Assembly: GCA_014843695.1 (NCBI GenBank)
Contig: CM026397.1
Location: forward strand, 51,880,101-51,944,100
Length of the DNA: 64,000 bases
From: Archivesica marissinica
Lineage: Eukaryota > Mollusca > Bivalvia > Venerida > Vesicomyidae
Direction: 5' to 3'
Below are positions 1 to 11,275 of the stretch, piece after piece. The position numbers and the translations under genes are program-made. Each line of letters starts with the position of its first letter. Within the stretch, counting starts at the first letter, position 1. The notes beneath the pieces were generated by a model. That model was not told the DNA's origin. It saw nothing but the letters and a program-made list of their open reading frames with translations, and did not search any database.

Positions 1-275
1 TTAATATGATTATTAAATTGATATAACTCGAAAGATCTCCTACAGTATATGCAATGGGTACTTATTTGTAAAACAATGCCATCAGTTAATTAACATGATT
101 TTGATAAAATCACAATTATCATACTGCAACATCTTGTTTGGGAACAACAGTAACAACAAATGATTCTAACTAAAAGGACCTAATCACATTTTGGAATAAA
201 TAAGACTTTATCTGCCAAGGGAGGTACTAGAAAATTAGAGATGTCTCCTATTGTAGCAGATGACAATTCATCAAT
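1..275 (+). repeat. Dispersed repeat R1, copy 1, cut by window start
   Basis: The text from the window edge to about position 275 recurs, diverged, at 44815-45125, 53800-54400 and 59445-59740, all in the same orientation. Shared landmarks are 'attaattaacatg', 'ttttgataaaatcacaat', 'ggaacaacagtaa', 'aaaggacc' and, in copies 1 and 4, 'ttatctgccaaggga'. No open reading frame or terminal repeats are visible, so its class is unknown; it may be a 3' piece of a retroelement or an old non-autonomous element. Confidence 0.7.
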
Positions 276-512
276 GTATCTTTCATATTTGTAACTGAAA
301 ACTGTGGAAACAAGTCACGTGATTTGACGTGACTGTTATTTTCGCTGCTAGCGTGTAAGGAGCGAAACACAAAGCATGAAATCCGCTCATCAAACACTTG
401 CCTCTTCATAACGCAGACAAATCTACATTTTAAATCATTAATTGTCATTAGCAAAGTGTTATCCGCTAAAAGCTGAAAGCATGCATCTGTTTGATCATAT
501 TTATTCAGTAAC
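276..512. other. Short unique stretch, no gene seen
   Basis: No recognised repeat, RNA or coding similarity. A 93-codon reading frame on the minus strand spans it but has no recognisable domain and runs into the array. Confidence 0.4.
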
Positions 513-2145
513 TGAACGATACATCTCAATGCCCACTAGTATGAACGACACATCTCAATGCCCACTAGTGTGAATGATACATCTCAATGGCCCACTATAG
601 TGTGAACGATACATCTCAATGCCCACTAGTATGAACGACACATCTCAATGCCCACTAGTGTGAATGATACATCTCAATGCCCACTATAGTGTGAACGATA
701 CATCTCAATGCCCACTATAGTGTGAACGATACATCTCAATGCCCACTATAGTGTGAACGATACATCTCAATGCCCACTATAGTGTGAACGATACATCTCA
801 ATGCCCACTAGTATGAACGACACATCTCAATGCCCACTAGTGTGAACGATACATCTCAATGCCCACTATAGTGTGAACGATACATCTCAATGCCCACTAT
901 AGTGTGAACGATACATCTCAATGCCCACTATAGTGTGAACGATACATCTCAATGCCCACTATAGTGTGAACGATACATCTCAATGCCCACTATAGTATGA
1001 ATGATACATCTCAATGCCCACTAGTATAAATGATACATCTCAATGCCCACTATAGTGTGAACGATACATCTCAATGCCCACTAGTATGAATGATACATCT
1101 CAATGCCCACTAGTATGAATGATACATCTCAATGCCCACTAGTATAAATGATACATCTCAATGCCCACTATAGTATGAACGATACATCTCAATGCCCACT
1201 AGTGTGAATGATACATCTCAATGCCCACTAGTATGAATGATACATCTCAATGCCCACTAGTATGAATGATACATCTCAATGCCCACTATAGTGTGAACGA
1301 TACATCACAATGCCCACTAGCGTGAACGATACATCTCAATGCCCACTAGTATGAATGATACATCTCAATGTCCACTCCTATGAACGATACCTCTCAATGC
1401 CCACTAGCGTGAACAATACATCTCAATGCCCACTAGTGTGAATGATACATCTCAATGCCCACTAGTATGAATGATACATCTCAATGCCCACTAGTATGAA
1501 CGATACATCTCAATGCCCACTAGTATGAACGATACATCTCAATGCCCACTAGTATGAATGATACATCTCAATGCCCACTAGTATGAACGATACATCTCAA
1601 TGCCCACTATAGTGTGAACGATACATCTCAATGCCCACTAGTATGAACGATACATCTCAATGCCCACTAGTATGAACGATACATCTCAATGCCCACTAGT
1701 ATGAACGATACATCTCAATGCCCACTAGTGTGAATGATACATCTCAATGCCCACTATAGTGTGAACGATACATCTCAATGCCCACTAGTATGAACGATAC
1801 ATCTCAATGCCCACTAGTATGAACGATACATCTCAATGCCCACTATAGTATGAACGATACATCTAAATGCCCACTAGTATGAACGATACATCTCAATGCC
1901 CACTAGTATGAACGATACATCTCAATGCCCACTAGTATGAACGATACATCTCAATGCCCACTAGTATGAACGATACATCTCAATGCCCACTAGTATGAAC
2001 GATACATCTCAATGCCCACTAGTATGAACGATACATCTCAATGCCCACTATAGTGTGAACGATACATCTCAATGCCCACTAGTATGAACGATACATCTCA
2101 ATGCCCACTAGCGTGAACGATACATCTCAATGCCCACTAGTGTCT
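513..2145. repeat. Minisatellite, 29-31 bp unit, about 55 copies
   Basis: The unit reads roughly 'gaacgatacatctcaatg' followed by 'cccactagtat'. Two length classes alternate: a 29-bp form ending 'cactagtat' and a 31-bp form ending 'cactatagtgt'. Sporadic variants include 'gacaca' near the start and 'atacct' near 1390. Runs of the same class (29-bp units at about 1890-2040) suggest local homogenisation. All reading frames through it are frequently stopped, so it is not coding. Confidence 0.97.
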
Positions 2146-2670
2146 GGCTTTAACTCTGCACGTTAGCTGTGGAAAAAACGGTCAAAATATGTCATATTTC
2201 CAGTCACAAAATAAAGAAAAAACACATTAACGGTTTGTCGTTTGCTTCAATTATTTGCTCAATTGATTGCCTTTATTTTACCCAGGATGCAAAGATCTAC
2301 TGATAGATAGATTTCTTTATTTATAGAGGGTGACCTAATTAGTTCTGAACTAAGCTTTCTTAGGCCCCTCAAACAGATGCAAGACAGTAGGTCTTTGATC
2401 TAGTATTATATCAAAGACCCAACATGTATATTACATTGTGTTCCAGGGAAGTGTGACAACCAATCAGATTAGTAGCTTGCTTAATCAATATAGTAAAAAT
2501 ACTAACTAAAATGTACTGTCTGCGAACATCGCCGACGCACGAAATAGTTGCTATGTTGACAGTAGTTACCAATACTAAAACTGGTACATGAATTACGTGA
2601 ATTTATTGAAGCACATTTTTTCCAAGTTAGTTATAACAAGTACCTAAATTTTGGAATAATTTAATTTTTA
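2146..2670. other. Unique A/T-rich stretch, no gene seen
   Basis: No reading frame or known element. The stretch at about 2305-2430 ('ttctttatttatagaggg' onward) has the feel of a retroelement 3' end, but there is no second copy in the window to support that. Confidence 0.4.
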
Positions 2671-2797
2671 TACCGAATTTATCTTAGCTCGATTGCGAAA
2701 CAAGTTCTTACAACTTATATTAATCACTCTCAAGACCTCATTCCTGATGGAATCCATCGCTACAAGGGAGAGAGAAGAGGCAACGTGGAATTTGAAT
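2671..2797 (-). mobile_element. SINE-A, 5'-truncated copy
   Basis: Reverse complement of the 3' half of SINE-A: it contains 'agctcgattgcgaaacaag', 'cttatattaatcactctc', 'gacctcattcctgatggaat' and 'gagagagaagaggcaacgt'. The tRNA-like head is missing, the usual result of incomplete reverse transcription. Confidence 0.88.
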
Positions 2798-2884
2798 ACT
2801 TTAATATTTTAAAGCAAAGCAAAGCAATATGGGACTAAAAATATTTAATATTTAAATTAGCCACAAGACTTGAAGAGAGTAAAT

Positions 2885-3010
2885 ACGGTAATTCCAGTGG
2901 TGTAGCAGATTGTTTCTTGTGCTTTGAATATAAGCCTGTCTTCAAAATAATGGCAGTGGTGTAGCAGATTGTTTCTTGTGCTTTGAATATAAGTCTTCAA
3001 AATAATGGCA
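2885..3010. repeat. Two-copy direct repeat, about 57 bp
   Basis: The text 'ggtgtagcagattgtttctt' followed by 'gtgctttgaatataag' occurs twice, near 2897 and 2952, with 'ataatggcag' after each. A simple recent tandem duplication. Confidence 0.8.
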
Positions 3011-3293
3011 GAAGGAGAGAAATTTATGGTTTGACAATGAAAGTTACAGATAATGAAGTATGTCTTATACTAGTATAAACATCTATCTTGACTTTGTTTC
3101 TGTCAGTCCTGATTGTTATACTGCCAGGGCTGGAAACCCAGTCTCCAATTGATGTCTGAATCTCCTTTCCTTGCATGCTCTATACCAAAGGCAATAAGCA
3201 TGTGTAGCTATGTGAAGAATGCTTTATATATTATAATATCGGGAATAGTTTTCATATTCTGCCCAATTACTGTATCGTGTAATTAACTGCTAC

Positions 3294-3560
3294 TAGATAT
3301 ATATATATATATTGCTCATCTCTATTTGATCTTCGAATGCTTGGAATATTCCAAGAATAGTGGAATATTCCAAATATTATTCTCTTGCGGTATTGAAACT
3401 GAAACTGAAACGTGATATATATATATTGTACGTGATATATCATATTCCAAGAATATTCCATATATTATTATTCTCTTGCGGTATTGTACATGATATATCA
3501 GGGAGTTTTCTCTCCATTTTGGGAACATACTTCTGGGATTGGGATTGATTGGGATTTCTG
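3294..3560. repeat. A/T-rich simple repeat and two-copy duplication
   Basis: A (ta)n run at 3299-3314 is followed by two similar segments that each contain 'ggaatattcca'-like text and 'tattctcttgcggtattg' (near 3378 and 3469). It closes with imperfect 'gggattgggatt' repeats at 3535-3570. Overlapping short reading frames on both strands here come from this repeat text. Confidence 0.7.
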
Positions 3561-3710
3561 GGATTGGGATATCTTATATAATTTTGGTTGAAATTGGACA
3601 AAATGAAGTTATATGCAATATCATGGCTATTAATGATAATAATATGATAATTATTATCATATCAACAAATTGAACAACAGAAAACTAAATTAGCATTAAA
3701 ATTGAAAACA

Positions 3711-4106
3711 GTTTTATTTTCAAACTGCAGTGTCTAGTTTTATTTTCACACTGCAGTGTCTAGTTTTATTTTCACACTGCAGTGTCTAGTTTTATTTTCA
3801 CACTGCAGTGTCTAGTTTTATTTTCACACTGCAGTGTCTAGTTTTATTTTCACACTGCAGTGTCTAGTTTTATTTTCACACTGCAGTGTCTAGTTTTATT
3901 TTCACACTGCAGTGTCTATGTTTATTTTCACACTGCAGTGTCTAGGTTTATTTTCACACTGCAGTGTCTAGTTTTATTTTCACACTGCAGTGTCTAGTTT
4001 TATTTTCACACTGCAGTGTCTAGTTTTATTTTCACACTGCAGTGTCTAGTTTAGTTTTATTTTCACACTGCAGTGTCTAGTTTTATTTTCACACTGCAGT
4101 GTCTAG
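3711..4106. repeat. Minisatellite, 26 bp unit, about 15 copies
   Basis: The unit is 'gttttattttcacac' plus 'tgcagtgtcta'. Each unit carries the 10-bp palindrome 'cactgcagtg', so a PstI-type site recurs every 26 bp. One unit has a 5-bp insertion (near 4052) and two show 'atgttt' or 'ggttt' variants. Homogeneity is high. Confidence 0.97.
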
Positions 4107-4487
4107 GTTCTGACATTTATTGTTAGGCATGGCCACCGAGGTTATACAACTTTTCTGCGATCACAAAGTCAGTCTCAATCTTCTGATTGACTCAGCAGAG
4201 TGTAGATTTTAGACTCGACCAATCATATCACCTCAGCTAGAGTTTTCATGTATATCTGAGAAAGGTTTTATAATCTCGGACACGGGTCTCTGTTCTTGGA
4301 CCTTAAAATGTTCTTGGAAAAGTTTCTCCACTTTGACCCATGGCTGCAAATATTCTCATATGGATATCTAAATATCATTTAGGACCTTTGAATTGGGATT
4401 TTAGTTTGTTCAAAAAAGATACTATTCAATTTTTGCATTGGGAATATAGCCAAAATTAAATCGGCTATAAAATGAGGAAACAAATGT
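4107..4487. other. Unique spacer, no gene seen
   Basis: No element, RNA or domain recognised between the 26-bp and 18-bp arrays. Confidence 0.4.
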
Positions 4488-4700
4488 CATGTATTCCATG
4501 TATATTTTGTATATTCCATGTATATTTTGTATATTCCATGTATAATATTTTGTATATTCCATGTATATTTTGTATATTCCATGTATATTTTGTATATTCC
4601 ATATATATTTTGTATATTCCATGTATAATATTTTGTATATTCCATGTATATTTTGTATATTCCATGTATATTTTGTATATTCCATATATATTTTGTATTC
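4488..4700. repeat. Minisatellite, 18 bp unit, about 12 copies
   Basis: The unit is 'tattccatgtatattttg'. Two units carry an internal 'ataat' insertion ('tgtataatattttg'), giving a 23-bp variant spaced regularly in the array. It lies only about 20 bp before the next, unrelated 32-bp array. Reading frames of 87-96 codons on the minus strand are products of the repeat ('NIHGIYKI' repeats). Confidence 0.95.
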
Positions 4701-4718
4701 GCAATTTTAATAGAAAAA

Positions 4719-5983
4719 TAAAAGAAGACAGACAGTACATGGGAGGTCTATACAAGAAGACAGACAGTACATGGGAGGTCTATACAAGAAGACAGACAGT
4801 ACATGGGAGGTCTATACAAGAAGACAGACAGTACATGGGAGGTCTATACAAGAAGACAGACAGTACATGGGAGGTCTATACAAGAAGACAGACAGTACAG
4901 GAGGTCTATACAAGAAGACAGACAGTACATGGGAGGTCTATACAAGAAGACAGACAGTACATGGGAGGTCTATACAAGAAGACAGACAGTACATGGGAGG
5001 TCTATACAAGAAGACAGACAGTACATGGGAGGTCTATACAAGAAGACAGACAGTACATGGGAGGTCTATACAAGAAGACAGACAGTACATGGGAGGTCTA
5101 TACAAGAAGACAGACAGTACATGGGAGGTCTATACAAGAAGACAGACAGTACATGGGAGGTCTATACAAGAAGACAGACAGTACATGGGAGGTCTATACA
5201 AGAAGACAGACAGTACATGGGAGGTCTATACAAGAAGACAGACAGTACATGGACATGGGAGGTCTATACAAGAAGACAGACAGTACATGGACATGGGAGG
5301 TCTATACAAGAAGACAGACAGTACATGGACATGGGAGGTCTATACAAGAAGACAGACAGTACATGGACATGGGAGGTCTATACAAGAAGACAGACAGTAC
5401 ATGGGAGGTCTATACAAGAAGACAGACAGTACATGGGAGGTCTATACAAGAAGACAGACAGTACATGGGAGGTCTATACAAGAAGACAGACAGTACATGG
5501 GAGGTCTATACAAGAAGACAGACAGTACATGGGAGGTCTATACAAGAAGACAGACAGTACATGGGAGGTCTATACAAGAAGACAGACAGTACATGGGAGG
5601 TCTATACAAGAAGACAGACAGTACATGGGAGGTCTATACAAGAAGACAGACAGTACATGGGAGGTCTATACAAGAAGACAGACAGTACATGGGAGGTCTA
5701 TACAAGAAGACAGACAGTACATGGGAGGTCTATACAAGAAGACAGACAGTACATGGGAGGTCTATACAAGAAGACAGACAGTACATGGGAGGTCTATACA
5801 AGAAGACAGACAGTACATGGGAGGTCTATACAAGAAGACAGACAGTACATGGGAGGTCTATACAAGAAGACAGACAGTACATGGGAGGTCTATACAAGAA
5901 GACAGACAGTACATGGGAGGTCTATACAAGAAGACAGACAGTACATGGGAGGTCTATACAAGAAGACAGACAGTACATGGGAG
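4719..5983. repeat. Minisatellite, 32 bp unit, about 39 copies, stop-free in three frames
   Basis: The unit is 'gaagacagacagtaca' plus 'tgggaggtctatacaa'. Because 32 is not a multiple of three, a reading frame cycles through all three codon phases every three units; none contains a stop on the plus strand, so frames of 394-507 codons arise (4472-5995, 4771-6015, 4803-5987). The repeated peptide is Tyr/Lys/Asp-rich with no known domain. Four consecutive units near 5240-5395 carry a 6-bp 'acatgg' insertion, and one unit near 4890 lacks 3 bp ('atg'). I treat it as non-coding satellite DNA. Confidence 0.95.
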
Positions 5984-5989
5984 TTAATA

Positions 5990-6048
5990 GTTTGATTGGG
6001 AATCCATCACCATGAGGAATTAGATAGAAGAGGCAACGCTGGAGCCAT
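5990..6048 (-). mobile_element. SINE-A fragment
   Basis: A short stretch 'gggaatccatcaccatga' followed by 'gaagaggcaacg' matches the reverse complement of the SINE-A middle. It abuts the end of the 32-bp array. Confidence 0.5.
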
Positions 6049-6372
6049 TAAGAAAACATACTCTCACTTTTGACAGTTTGTAACAACAAATACACTGCTT
6101 AGGCCAAAACACAAATATACCTGTGTTTACCATTTCTTTTATGGTCGGTATGGATTTTTTTAGCATATTCTTTGAAAAACTAAATTTTGAATGTTTTAAT
6201 TTCTTCAAAATTACATAAAAAAAATTTCATTGTCGAGGGGGGTAAAAAAACGGGTTGGTCGGGAAACCGTAAACACAGGGGTTTATTTTTGGCCTTCAGA
6301 GATTGAAAATTATTGTTTATATTATGAATACAGAAGAATTTGTAGTAGCAATATAATTTATTTAACACTGTT
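6049..6372. other. No gene seen
   Basis: Short reading frames of about 60 codons on both strands have no recognisable domain. Confidence 0.35.
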
Positions 6373-6570
6373 TCACATGCGAAAGGCCCGGAGTTCGAGC
6401 CCCGCTGGAGCCGTTACGATTGTGTCCTTAGGCAAGGCATTTAAATTCCACATGCCTCTTCTCTCTACCTCGTGGCGATGGATTCCATCAGGAATGAGGT
6501 CTCGAGAGTGATTAGTATAAGTTGTAAGAACTTGTTTCGCAATCGAGCTAAAATAAATTTGTATAAACTA
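6373..6570 (+). mobile_element. SINE-A, nearly complete, lacks 5' end
   Basis: Starts inside the tRNA-like head and keeps the Pol III B box ('gagttcgagccc' near 6393). It then has the family body ('ccgttacgattgtgtcctta', 'tggcgatggattccatca', 'gaggtctcgagagtgatta') and the tail 'aataaatttgtataaacta'. A peptide frame of 93 codons runs through it but is a by-product. Confidence 0.92.
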
Positions 6571-7152
6571 ACCGCCATACAATGTGTTTTTATATATAAG
6601 CCTCCCACATATTGCCATTGTTCCACACCATATAATCTATACTCCCATGGATATTGATCATTACATAATTATGTAGTACAGTGTGTGCCTGTTGCTTATC
6701 AGCAATACAAGATAAAATGAGTAATTGCCATTGTCTGTTGTAGAGTAATTAAAGTGTTAAGTGAAACAGCTATTTGTTGGCTTTGTGCAATATACCTTTT
6801 TTTCTTTCTTTTTTTTTTAAATATCTCCAGTGAAATGTATAGCATGTTTTAGAAATGTGCAAGGTGAAATAGCAATTCTTTGTGCCAAAATTGCTCAATT
6901 ACTATTAAAATTAGATTTTCTATGTCGGTAAATTAAGGAAACACAGAAGTCGGTTGTGCATAAATAATGATAACCTTGTGTCACAATGGCAATAAATCAT
7001 ATGCTCATTTATGCTGAAAATAGTAAAATTGCAGATTTGCATAATTTACAAAAGGTTGCGAAAAATAAGCACAGTCATCGCACGCATTTTGCAAAATAGT
7101 AAGGAATGCATGAAACGACCATGATCTGTACACATACTTCAAATTCCCATCC
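6571..7152. other. No gene seen
   Basis: A/T-rich, with a pyrimidine run ('tttttttctttcttttt') near 6800. No domain, RNA or repeat family recognised. Confidence 0.35.
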
Positions 7153-7374
7153 TTAATCAGAAGCTGCCAAATAAATTGGATGAAATGTGCAAACAAGATA
7201 GATCCAGATCAGCCACGGCATTAAGTCGCATTTGATCAGAATCTATGTTGTTTGCTATTCAGCCAAGTATTTTAGCTCCACTATCCAAATAGCAAACCGC
7301 ATAGAGGCTGATCAGATGGCTGTATGCTGTTTGCAGAAGCGACTTTAGTCGTGATTGGCGGGTTAAAGGGTTAA
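7153..7374 (+). mobile_element. MITE-B copy 1 (TTAA-flanked)
   Basis: Shares 'aataaattgga', 'gtgcaaaca', 'atagatccagatcag', 'gtttgctattcagccaagt', 'ttagctccactatcc', 'gcatagag' and 'gcgactttagtcgtgattgg' with copies at 34.5, 40.5, 44.1, 50.1, 54.7 and 56.0 kb. It is flanked by TTAA (7153-7156 and 7371-7374), the target duplication known for piggyBac-type elements. No coding capacity. The 5' terminus is more diverged than the 3' one. Confidence 0.8.
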
Positions 7375-7542
7375 TCAAAAGCACCAACTTGCAAATTAGT
7401 GGGAACAATTATGAAATTCCCAGTGAATGGTGCACACCAATTAACTCCTGCTCAAATCAGTCCATTAGCTATTCTTAATTATTTGAGTCACAAAACATTT
7501 CTTTGAACACTTGCAAGGATTTTAATTAAACTTGAAACATGA
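7375..7542. other. No gene seen
   Basis: Short unique spacer. Confidence 0.3.
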
Positions 7543-7690
7543 GCAGCCCTCATTTCGTCAGGCACATTCCCCGTTATCTCCCATCGTAGCAGCCCTCATT
7601 TCATCTGACACATTCCCCGTTATCTCCCATCGTGGAGTGGTCTAGCAGCCCTGATTTCATCTGGCACATTTACAGTTATCTCCCATCGCG
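7543..7690. repeat. Three-copy tandem repeat, about 50 bp
   Basis: 'gcagccctcatttc' followed by 'cacattccccgttatctccc' occurs at about 7543, 7589 and 7643; the second and third copies carry an extra 'ggagtggtctag'-like piece. Confidence 0.8.
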
Positions 7691-8467
7691 GAGCAGTCTT
7701 GGGAACACTCACTGGAAGCGCTGTCAAAAGTAATAACTGATATATAGCTATGAATATTAAAATAACTAGTTGCATATCAATTTGAAATCATTTTATGATT
7801 TAGAATGATGTCAATAGTGCTTTGGTGTTCTCAGACAAACGTGACATAATTTACATAATTGTGATCATTTGATTTTATTCCTACGGGACAATACTACTGC
7901 CGAGCATCCTGCTATATAGGGCTTGTGTACAAGTTCAGGAACTGCTAATTGATGTACTTTGATCTTCCAGCATAATCCGATGTGACATCTTTGTTTTAAT
8001 TTCTGTGTGGGCAATACCCAAAAATAAACAGACCCTGTTGTATTGTTTTGATAGTTTGATCAATAGATCATAACTCGTCCATGCAGTGAATTATTACTTT
8101 TGCAACCCTGACAGTTGTTCAGCTCTTGCATTCTTCATAATTTTGTATGAAATTTTCCATTGAAATGAAGTTTTGCGCACACGCATACTTAGTGCATGTG
8201 CACATACTTTGGAAAAACTCAAAACGTCTTTTTTTCGGAAAATATTTCAATAGACATCTTTTTTTTATGCTTACAGGTAATGAATTATATTTTGTTTATA
8301 CTTACAGGTAATGAATTGGTACATGTTATAATTATGTTGGCTTTAATACCCTTCTTGAGGTTTTGTTTGCCGCTCGCCCACTGGACTGGCAGCAGCGAGC
8401 GTACATAAGCTCAATCATCATCTTCTGTTTGCAATCATGTGTTGGTTGGTTTGGGGGGGGGGGGGCT
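7691..8467. other. No gene seen
   Basis: Unique text. A small duplication, 'cttacaggtaatgaatt', occurs near 8271 and 8302. It resembles an acceptor/donor pair but encloses no convincing exon. A poly-G run of about 13 lies at 8450. Confidence 0.35.
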
Positions 8468-8628
8468 ATATTCGGAAATGATTGTGTATAATCATGCCTG
8501 TTCGGCGATTTCCGCCATATCGTCGATATAACACAGAAACGGGACATTATATGTAAATGAGTCTACGGGAACATTCTTGTATATTCGGAAATGATCGTGT
8601 ATAATCGTGCCTGTTCGGCGATTTCCGA
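8468..8628. repeat. Two-copy direct repeat, about 48 bp, 112 bp apart
   Basis: 'atattcggaaatgat' followed by 'gtgtataatc' and 'tgcctgttcggcgatttccg' occurs near 8468 and 8580, with only C/T and A/G differences. Confidence 0.85.
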
Positions 8629-8811
8629 CAGAATCCCGTTTCTATATTTAGCGATATTATCTGGTAGAGAAGAGTTGTCGTTCTTCAAATCTACACCCTC
8701 AAAAAAAAATTGGGTGTAAGTAGATGGCCCTACGATCGGAAATCCAGTTTCCCTAGGCTGTCATTTGGCTAGATGTTAAAAAGTGAAAAATTGACAGACT
8801 GGAACCCAGGC

Positions 8812-8885
8812 TAGCCAAACCCCACAGATTTCATGGCCAAAGTAGGAGGGTGGGGGTTGTCTTATAGGCGAGTATTGCGTGTATA
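8812..8885 (-). mobile_element. Element T, terminal fragment
   Basis: Contains 'ccaaaccccacagatttcat', 'ggccaaagtagga' and the end motif 'gtcttataggcgagtat' seen in full at 14.84-15.42 kb. Only this end is present. Confidence 0.7.
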
Positions 8886-9586
8886 AACGATAGATGGAAG
8901 TGCTACTACACATTTTCTGAAACAATGAACACTTTAACTTTCAATTAATAAACAGTCTTATTGCAGCCTACAAACACTCAAAGGTGAAAGTATGATTTCA
9001 TCAATTATAACGGATCAGCCACGCTTGTGAATTGACGTGTGTTTATTATTGGCATCTATAATTATACCAAGTGCGTGGTACTGATGGTTAAAGATAATAT
9101 AAATCTGATCTAATAATAAATATGCAGATGCAGATGCACAAATGGGAATTATAATGGTAAATCTGAACCATGAATGTTGATGTTATTCAGGATACAGAGC
9201 AGAACAGAACATATTGTTTATTGGACTTGAGCATTACATCGCTCATCATCATAATAATAAATATACAATTGCATGCAATGAAAAAAATACAAGTCATAAA
9301 TATTAGTGTTAGACTGATAGTAGATAAATGTTGATTAAAATGTTTGCAATGTGAGAGTGTTTTTAGAGATACTAGATAGGAATTATCTCAGCATCTCTAT
9401 TTTAATTCAATTTTATGTAGAGCAGATTAAATTGAAATTATCAAATGGTGTTATACATCTGATGGTGTACTTGTCACATGCATTGTACTGCTCATGGCTG
9501 TTGTTTATTAGTTGAAATACTCGGGGGGGGGGGTTCTGTGACAAATATTTGGGGAAAAGTTACACCATATAATAAGAAATTACATT
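8886..9586. other. No gene seen
   Basis: A/T-rich. Text near 9205-9300 ('cagaacagaacatattg') resembles a retroelement 3' end, but no second copy in the window confirms it. A poly-G run lies at 9523. Confidence 0.35.
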
Positions 9587-9781
9587 AGGCTGTCCGATTA
9601 GCGCAGTATATAGATGGTACAGTTGTCGCCAGATCGGACATGTGGTTTTTTTCCCGTATACTCCGGTTTCCTCCCACACGAATGACCACGTTTACGCTTT
9701 CATCCGAGCCAACGAGAGTGGTTAATATAAGTTGTCAAAGCTTGTTCGCAATCGTTGTAAAATAAATAATTTTAAAAAAAG
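9587..9781 (+). mobile_element. SINE-B copy 1, complete with 13-bp target duplication
   Basis: Flanked by the 13-bp direct repeat 'aagaaattacatt' (9574-9586 and 9782-9794). The body has 'gtcgccagatcggaca' and 'actccggtttcctcccac'. The last third ('gagagtggttaatataagtt', then 'cttgttcgcaatcg', 'aaaataaat') matches the tail of SINE-A. It ends in an A-rich tail. The start 'ccgattagcgcag' is A-box-like. The shared tail suggests the same partner LINE mobilises both families. Confidence 0.9.
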
Positions 9782-10014
9782 AAGAAATTACATTCTGTAT
9801 AGCTATGCGTTTTCCACCGATGTAGTATCGCTTTATATCGCTTTAAATGAGGGCACGCATGTATTTTGTACATGATTCAAAGAACGTGTGTATCATTACA
9901 CTCGTAATAACGCATATCTATGGATCAGGCAGTTGATAGGGGCGTAGAGGTGTAGTATAGAGTTAAACTGTTTGAGGGATTGAATCGATGTGCACGCCAT
10001 TTTTTAACCATGTC

Positions 10015-10130
10015 AGTTCAAGGTCAATGTCACATTTCGAGGTCAAAGGTAATATGCTCAACATTCTGTGTCCGCTTCATAGCTTTTCGATCGATTAACC
10101 GATTTGAAACAACTTGACCCAAATAGTCAT
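10015..10130 (+). repeat. Dispersed 'ggtcaaggtca'-type repeat
   Basis: 'cagttcaaggtcaatgtcac', 'gaggtcaaaggt' and 'acttgacccaaat' recur, diverged, at 14760-14837/15419-15485 and 17305-17420. No reading frame; class unknown. Confidence 0.6.
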
Positions 10131-10231
10131 TGTGTTGAGACGATGTAAATCATTACAACTCTCAGCCGGGTCAATTGACCATGTTTTTGAATTAGCCTTG
10201 CAGAGTTACAGCCCTTGAACTTAGTATCACC

Positions 10232-10425
10232 AATGCAATCCGGGTTCGATCCTCGGACTGGGAAGTATGTGAGATAGTAAGATGGTCGCCAGATCAGACA
10301 GGTGGGTTTTCTATGGGTACTCCGGTTTCTTCCCACACAAATTACCACATATATGCTTTCATTTGTGCCAACGAGAGTGATTAATATAAGTTATTAAAAC
10401 TTGCTTCACAATCGAAAATAATGTT
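10232..10425 (+). mobile_element. SINE-B copy 2
   Basis: Contains a B box ('gggttcgatcc' near 10239), 'tggtcgccagatcagaca', 'actccggtttcttcccac' and the tail 'gagagtgattaatataagtt'. It shares the whole body with 9587-9781. Its 5' limit is uncertain because the A-box region is decayed. Confidence 0.82.
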
Positions 10426-10439
10426 TTAAAAAAGAAAAG

Positions 10440-10603
10440 AAGGTATTACTTAATAAATTTCAACACAATAGGGTTAAAGTACACACTGACCATTAAATAC
10501 AGCATTTGAATTGTAAACGTTTTTTTTATATGAGAAATGGGGCCCCCCCAGGGGCGAAGTCAGGGTCACTAGGGCGACTATTTCACCTCTAGAATAAACC
10601 CTG
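10440..10603 (-). mobile_element. Element R5, rearranged copy
   Basis: Reverse complement of the family at 35.63 and 49.01 kb: 'aataaatttcaacacaatag' at one end, 'gggcgactatttcacctcta' and the terminal 'gaataaaccctg' at the other. The middle is replaced by a poly-C/G-rich segment. Confidence 0.65.
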
Positions 10604-11124
10604 ATGTAATGATGCACAAGCTATTAAACACCTAAAGTGTTAGTTCTGGTTGTTCTAGGTAATAATTCCCATGTTTTAAAGAGAAGCCGATGCTTTCAAT
10701 TAATCTTAGGTTATTTTATCAGAAACATTTGCATTGAAACTAGATTATCTAATGGCTATGTACCGTTCTTAATATCATAACTGCCGACAGTTTAATGATG
10801 GGGAACAAGTCATAAAAATGGGACAAATCATATTGTTATTACTGGGACCTGCAGTTTAGAAATTAAGCACATGATTGCATCAATACATTCTAACCTACCA
10901 GGGCAGATAGATGAGTAGACAGGTTTGAGAAATAATCGTTGGAACATTCCAAGAAAATGAGAATATTGTTCTTAAAGCGGATATATTATATAGTATGAGC
11001 AGATTTATTACTTGTTCAATTGTGTTTGAGTGTTCTGTTACCAGGCATTTGGAGTTGTCGTAATCACTCACCGCTGTAGACTTGAATCCCACTGTGGGTG
11101 TCACGTTATTTCAAGTGCGGAATC
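10604..11124. other. No gene seen
   Basis: Unique A/T-rich stretch with no domain or RNA recognised. Confidence 0.35.
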
Positions 11125-11212
11125 TATCCAGCCGACGTAATAGCTGGAGCGTCTCCATATGACCAAAGCTGTTTGTGCACCATTTAATCCCCAAAACGAC
11201 CAAACAAAATCA
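11125..11212 (+). mobile_element. SINE-D, 3' fragment
   Basis: 'tagctggagcgtctccatat' then 'gaccaaagctg' and 'gtgcaccatttaatcccc' match the 3' third of SINE-D, as in the copy at 36.6 kb ('gtcgccatatgaccttggct', 'gtgcaacgttaagccc'). Confidence 0.7.
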
Positions 11213-11275
11213 CCAGGCATTCTGTTATTCATTGTCAACACCTACAGTGTTAGAGGTTGTATTTCTTGATCAGTC

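Noticed and set aside
513..2145. CRISPR array
   Set aside because: Units are contiguous without unique spacers, and the DNA is eukaryotic. The same applies to every array in the window.
3299..3314. TATA-type promoter
   Set aside because: A simple (ta)n run with no downstream gene.
4472..6015. Reading frames of 394-507 codons as a protein gene
   Set aside because: They consist of a 32-bp tandem repeat read in shifting phase, with no domain, no splice or promoter evidence, and all three frames equally open.
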